NCBI GenBank assembly: GCA_009760855.2
Contig: WPIO01000043.1
Span: 3,088,501 to 3,152,500 of the forward strand
Direction of reading: 5' to 3'
DNA from: Cristatella mucedo
Taxonomy: Eukaryota; Bryozoa; Phylactolaemata; Cristatellidae
DNA length: 64,000 nucleotides
How positions within the stretch are numbered: position 1 is the first letter of the stretch; each line of letters opens with the position of its first letter. This document shows positions 61,427 through 64,000 of this stretch, in pieces. The position numbers were made by a program, and so were the translations under genes. The notes under the pieces were generated by a model that was given only the letters and a program-made list of their open reading frames with translations, was not told where the DNA came from and did not search any database.

Positions 61427-61977
61427 GTAAGTCTCTCTCAGGCTTGAGCTGCTGAAGCTGCATCCCAGAGCTCGCGATCCGTGATCTTACTTTCATTCGC
61501 TGTCTTCTCGTGAACTAGGACGTAGTTATCATTCTCTCGGACCCAACTCTCTCTCTCTCTCTTGGTGTCCATTTTGAGGTTCATTCATTTTGTGAATTCG
61601 CTCCAAACCGTCGGCTGATGGCACATCCTAGCGCCTGGCTACCAGCCTCGTGCCTTAGTTAATGCTGCGTATTGTATGACTGATGGCATTCTTGCGAAAG
61701 CCTACCAGCCAAATCCTTTGGTTAATGCAGCGTATTAGTCGGTGCACATCCTGATCGCATCGTCTGCCCAATGGTCCAATTCTAAATTGAGTAGATCTCG
61801 CTGCAGTCGGATTACCCCTCCCCTCATTCCGCTCCCCGTTAACTAAGGGGTCCCCCTCCCCGGGTTCTAAGTGGCCAGATCCGGTTCTACGTGGCTAGAT
61901 CCGCCGCTTCAGGTCGCTCGCGGCGCCCTAGTTAAACCCCCAACTCTGGCTCGCATCGCGGCTGCCGTGAGAGCCGA

Positions 61978-62400
61978 TGTAATGCCCCGCGATTGCGTTC
62001 GACGAGCGTGACGGCTGAACCTCGATTACGAACCTTGAGCTTTGCCGCTGAATTAGAGTCGAGCCGCTAATGAAATAGCCACGATAAGCAGAGGCTTATG
62101 AACAGTACAATCCAGTATGCGAGTGATTATTTTCTGGCGTACGACCTGGCTACTATATAAAGCTCAAGACTGCCTGCCGTCGCTCTCTTGGAGCCACGGT
62201 CTGCCGGTCGGTGAAACTAGTCTCTAGGCGAGTCGAGCGAGTCGGCTGGAAGCCACCGGTGTGTATTGGCCGTAAATACAGGCCACTGTTTATGCTTTTA
62301 CTACGACGGTGTTGTTTCTAGCGCTGCACGCGCATCGTAACGAGCGCTGTGTTTTTGTCGTCGACTCATTGCTACATTCAGGTCTTTGCACGTTGCACGC
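61978..62400 (+). mobile_element. TATA-bearing LTR-like repeat, copy 2
   Basis: Begins TGTAATGCCCCGCGATTG, with CTGGCTACTATATAAAGC as a good TATA box at about 62,150-62,158, GTCGCTCTCTTGGAGCCACG and GTCTGCCGGTCGGTGA, followed by GTCGGCTGGAA and GCTTTTACT shared with copy 1 at 24,881. Confidence 0.65.
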
Positions 62401-62415
62401 GTTGTGCCGCTATCT

Positions 62416-62416
62416 G

Positions 62417-62466
<50 letters not shown>

Positions 62467-62535
62467 CAGATAGGCATAGGGTCAGCATGCAAAAAAAAAT
62501 ATATATATTTTTTTTGCACGCTGACCCTGTGCATG
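62416..62535. repeat. Two adjacent AT-centred palindromes
   Basis: TATCTGAAATATAT at the left pairs with ATATATTTCAGATA at about 62,457-62,474. Next to it GCATAGGGTCAGCATGC pairs with GCACGCTGACCCTGTGC around an A9-TATATATA-T8 core. The second carries the LINE family-1 3' motif in both orientations. Confidence 0.85.
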
Positions 62536-62666
62536 TGACCCCTAACAATGTTATTTATGTTGTTTATCAAACATGATATTACCATTCAATTGCATTTCGG
62601 TTTGCAGTAAATTGTAAAGCGCCTAGAAAGAGATCGAGTTCTCTGAGGGCGCTTTATCAAGTGCAT

Positions 62667-62670
<4 letters not shown>
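62475..62670 (+). mobile_element. LINE family 1 3' end
   Basis: CTGACCCTGTGCATGTGACC, GTAAAGCGCCTAGAAAGAGA, CGAGTTCTCTGAGGGCGCTT and a TA-rich tail. Confidence 0.82.
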
Positions 62671-62750
<80 letters not shown>

Positions 62751-62800
62751 ACTCTGATATATATATATATATTATATATATATATATAAAATATATAGCT
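62666..62800. repeat. (TA)n microsatellite
   Basis: Nearly pure TA with a few TT or CT interruptions, following the LINE tail. Confidence 0.93.
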
Positions 62801-62989
62801 CCTCGATCTTATGTAGATCCAAACGTATTACTCTGAGGGTTCGCCCGTTACGAGCCCTCAAAAATCGAGCTCCTCGATGTAGATCACGTCTACCAAAGGC
62901 TCGAAGTAGGAGACTCAAATCGGCACCTGATCCAGTTTCCAATATCGAACTCACACTGTAAGGGCTAGGCGCGCTCGGTGATAGACGCG

Positions 62990-64000
62990 CTTCCGCCTAG
63001 TAGCCGCGCTCGGACGCCGAAGCGCCGCGCGGACGGGAGAACGCTCGCAGAGTTCGCTCGCTCCTCCGTCTGCGAGAGGCAGGTCCGGCGGCGGCGGCGG
63101 CGCCGGCGGCGGCGGCGGCTCGTCGATTAGGCATCTTGCGTCGCGGCCATCTAGCGAAATCCCCTCTACCGCCCAACCGTCGCTCCAGCCCAGCCTACCC
63201 CCGCGAACGCCAAAACGAGCCGGCCGCCGGGGAATCCTGCACTTCCGGGTGGTTTAAGTCCGCGAAGCCGCTGCCGCCCACAGCGTAGCTTGGTCAATGC
63301 CGCCAGGCCTCCATCGCCTCCTGCGGCTTGCGCGGTCAGCCAATGGTTGGCGCCGGCAGCCGGAGCTTTCTTCCGACTCTCCATCGCCGCCCTCGCGCTC
63401 GAGGGCGGCGGCGTTGCCGCGCCTGCGCTTTCGCAGGCGAACAAACGCTCATTGTAGCGAGAACCAAAGGCCGCCGCGCCCTTCCCGAAGGCAATTGTTC
63501 AGCTGCGACAGCAGCCCCTTCCCGGTCGGTCGGGGCGGGCGGGCGGGCGGGCGGGCGGGTGAGGGGGAGGGGCTACGATGGATGGGAGGAGCCAGCGCCG
63601 CGGCGCCGTCCACTCGACGCCGCCGTCTCCCGGCGGCGGTCAGCTGTTCAGTGCGCGGCGAAGCAGACCGGGCAGCGAGCGGTGCCGCGCTAATTGGTTT
63701 AGTCGCTGCCGGCGCCGCAGCAGAGAGCCGTCCGTCTACTGTAGCGGGAGGTGCTCGCGGCCGTGAGTAACGGACCGCCCGCCGCCGCCGCCGCTGCGAT
63801 CGTCCGCTGCGGCCGCAGAGACGCTGCGAAAACCCGAGCGGCCCGACTGTCGTCGCGCCGTCGCGCCGTTCCGCCACGTCGCCTCCCGCGCGAGCGCCGC
63901 AGTCCGCGCCGCAGTCCGCGCCGCAGTCCGCGCCGCAGTCCGCGCCGCAGTCCGCGCCGCGAGCTCCGCTCGTCCGCTCTGTCGCGACAGGTCGCCCGCA
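62990..64000. promoter_or_regulatory. CpG island at the right edge
   Basis: Very GC-rich with abundant CG, (GGC)n near 63,086-63,118 and (GGGC)n at 63,535-63,559. Several overlapping long frames on both strands are expected from composition, so I call none. Such islands usually mark a promoter or first exon; the gene would lie to the right or be a minus-strand start. Confidence 0.55.
63895..63962 (+). repeat. 12-bp tandem repeat (GCCGCAGTCCGC)n
   Basis: The unit GCCGCAGTCCGC is repeated five times with no changes, plus a partial unit. Confidence 0.95.

Noticed and set aside
63166-63877. ORFs of 92-157 codons on both strands in the CpG island
   Set aside because: Low-complexity Arg/Ala/Pro/Ser translations expected from base composition; no start context, splice or domain evidence.

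Overview
This is animal nuclear DNA. It has spliced genes with GT-AG introns, long microsatellites, tRNA-derived SINEs, many decayed non-LTR retrotransposons (LINEs), LTR-element remnants and CpG-rich gene starts. I cannot name the species. The repeat types and the divergence of the proteins from vertebrate forms fit an invertebrate, but that is inference. All gene models below were built by hand from splice sites, reading phase and remembered family motifs; no search was run.

1-20,640 (+): a TBK1/IKK-epsilon family kinase. Sixteen coding exons join in phase from 675 to the stop at 18,580 and encode 694 residues. They carry the catalytic Lys, HRD, DFG and activation-loop Ser, then the ubiquitin-like domain, the helical scaffold and the C-terminal coiled coil. 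Only about 29 N-terminal residues (the glycine-loop exon) lie upstream of the window. Its introns hold LINE pieces, a 213-bp palindrome, a very long (CT)n tract, a (GA)n tract, an 18-bp minisatellite and poly-G runs. Intron 2 must use a GC donor.

20,640-34,600: a repeat-rich interval. It holds a SINE, a LINE interrupted by a (CT)n expansion, LTR remnants (one with a primer-binding-like site, one a 307-bp solo LTR with a 4-bp target duplication), two copies of a non-coding dispersed repeat, and the best-preserved LINE reverse-transcriptase ORF (29,727-30,689).

34,730-47,974 (-): a makorin-type E3 ubiquitin ligase gene in seven exons. It has two N-terminal CCCH fingers, a third CCCH plus Cys-His motif, a C3HC4 RING and a fourth CCCH. 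The start lies in a CpG-rich block, and the introns hold more SINEs and LINEs.

49,660-54,030: a local tandem family. One apparently intact copy (TATA box, two exons, AATAAA) encodes a predicted small single-pass membrane protein of 81 or 100 residues. Two clearly damaged copies and one possible relic surround it. I do not recognise this protein, and it is the best candidate for something undescribed.

54,100-64,000: degraded LINEs and SINEs, a few unassigned candidate exons, a second copy of a TATA-bearing LTR, AT-rich palindromes, and at the right edge a strong CpG island with a 12-bp tandem repeat that probably marks the promoter or first exon of a gene beyond the window. The kinase and the makorin are both ubiquitin- and innate-signalling-related families, but nothing here shows that they work together.
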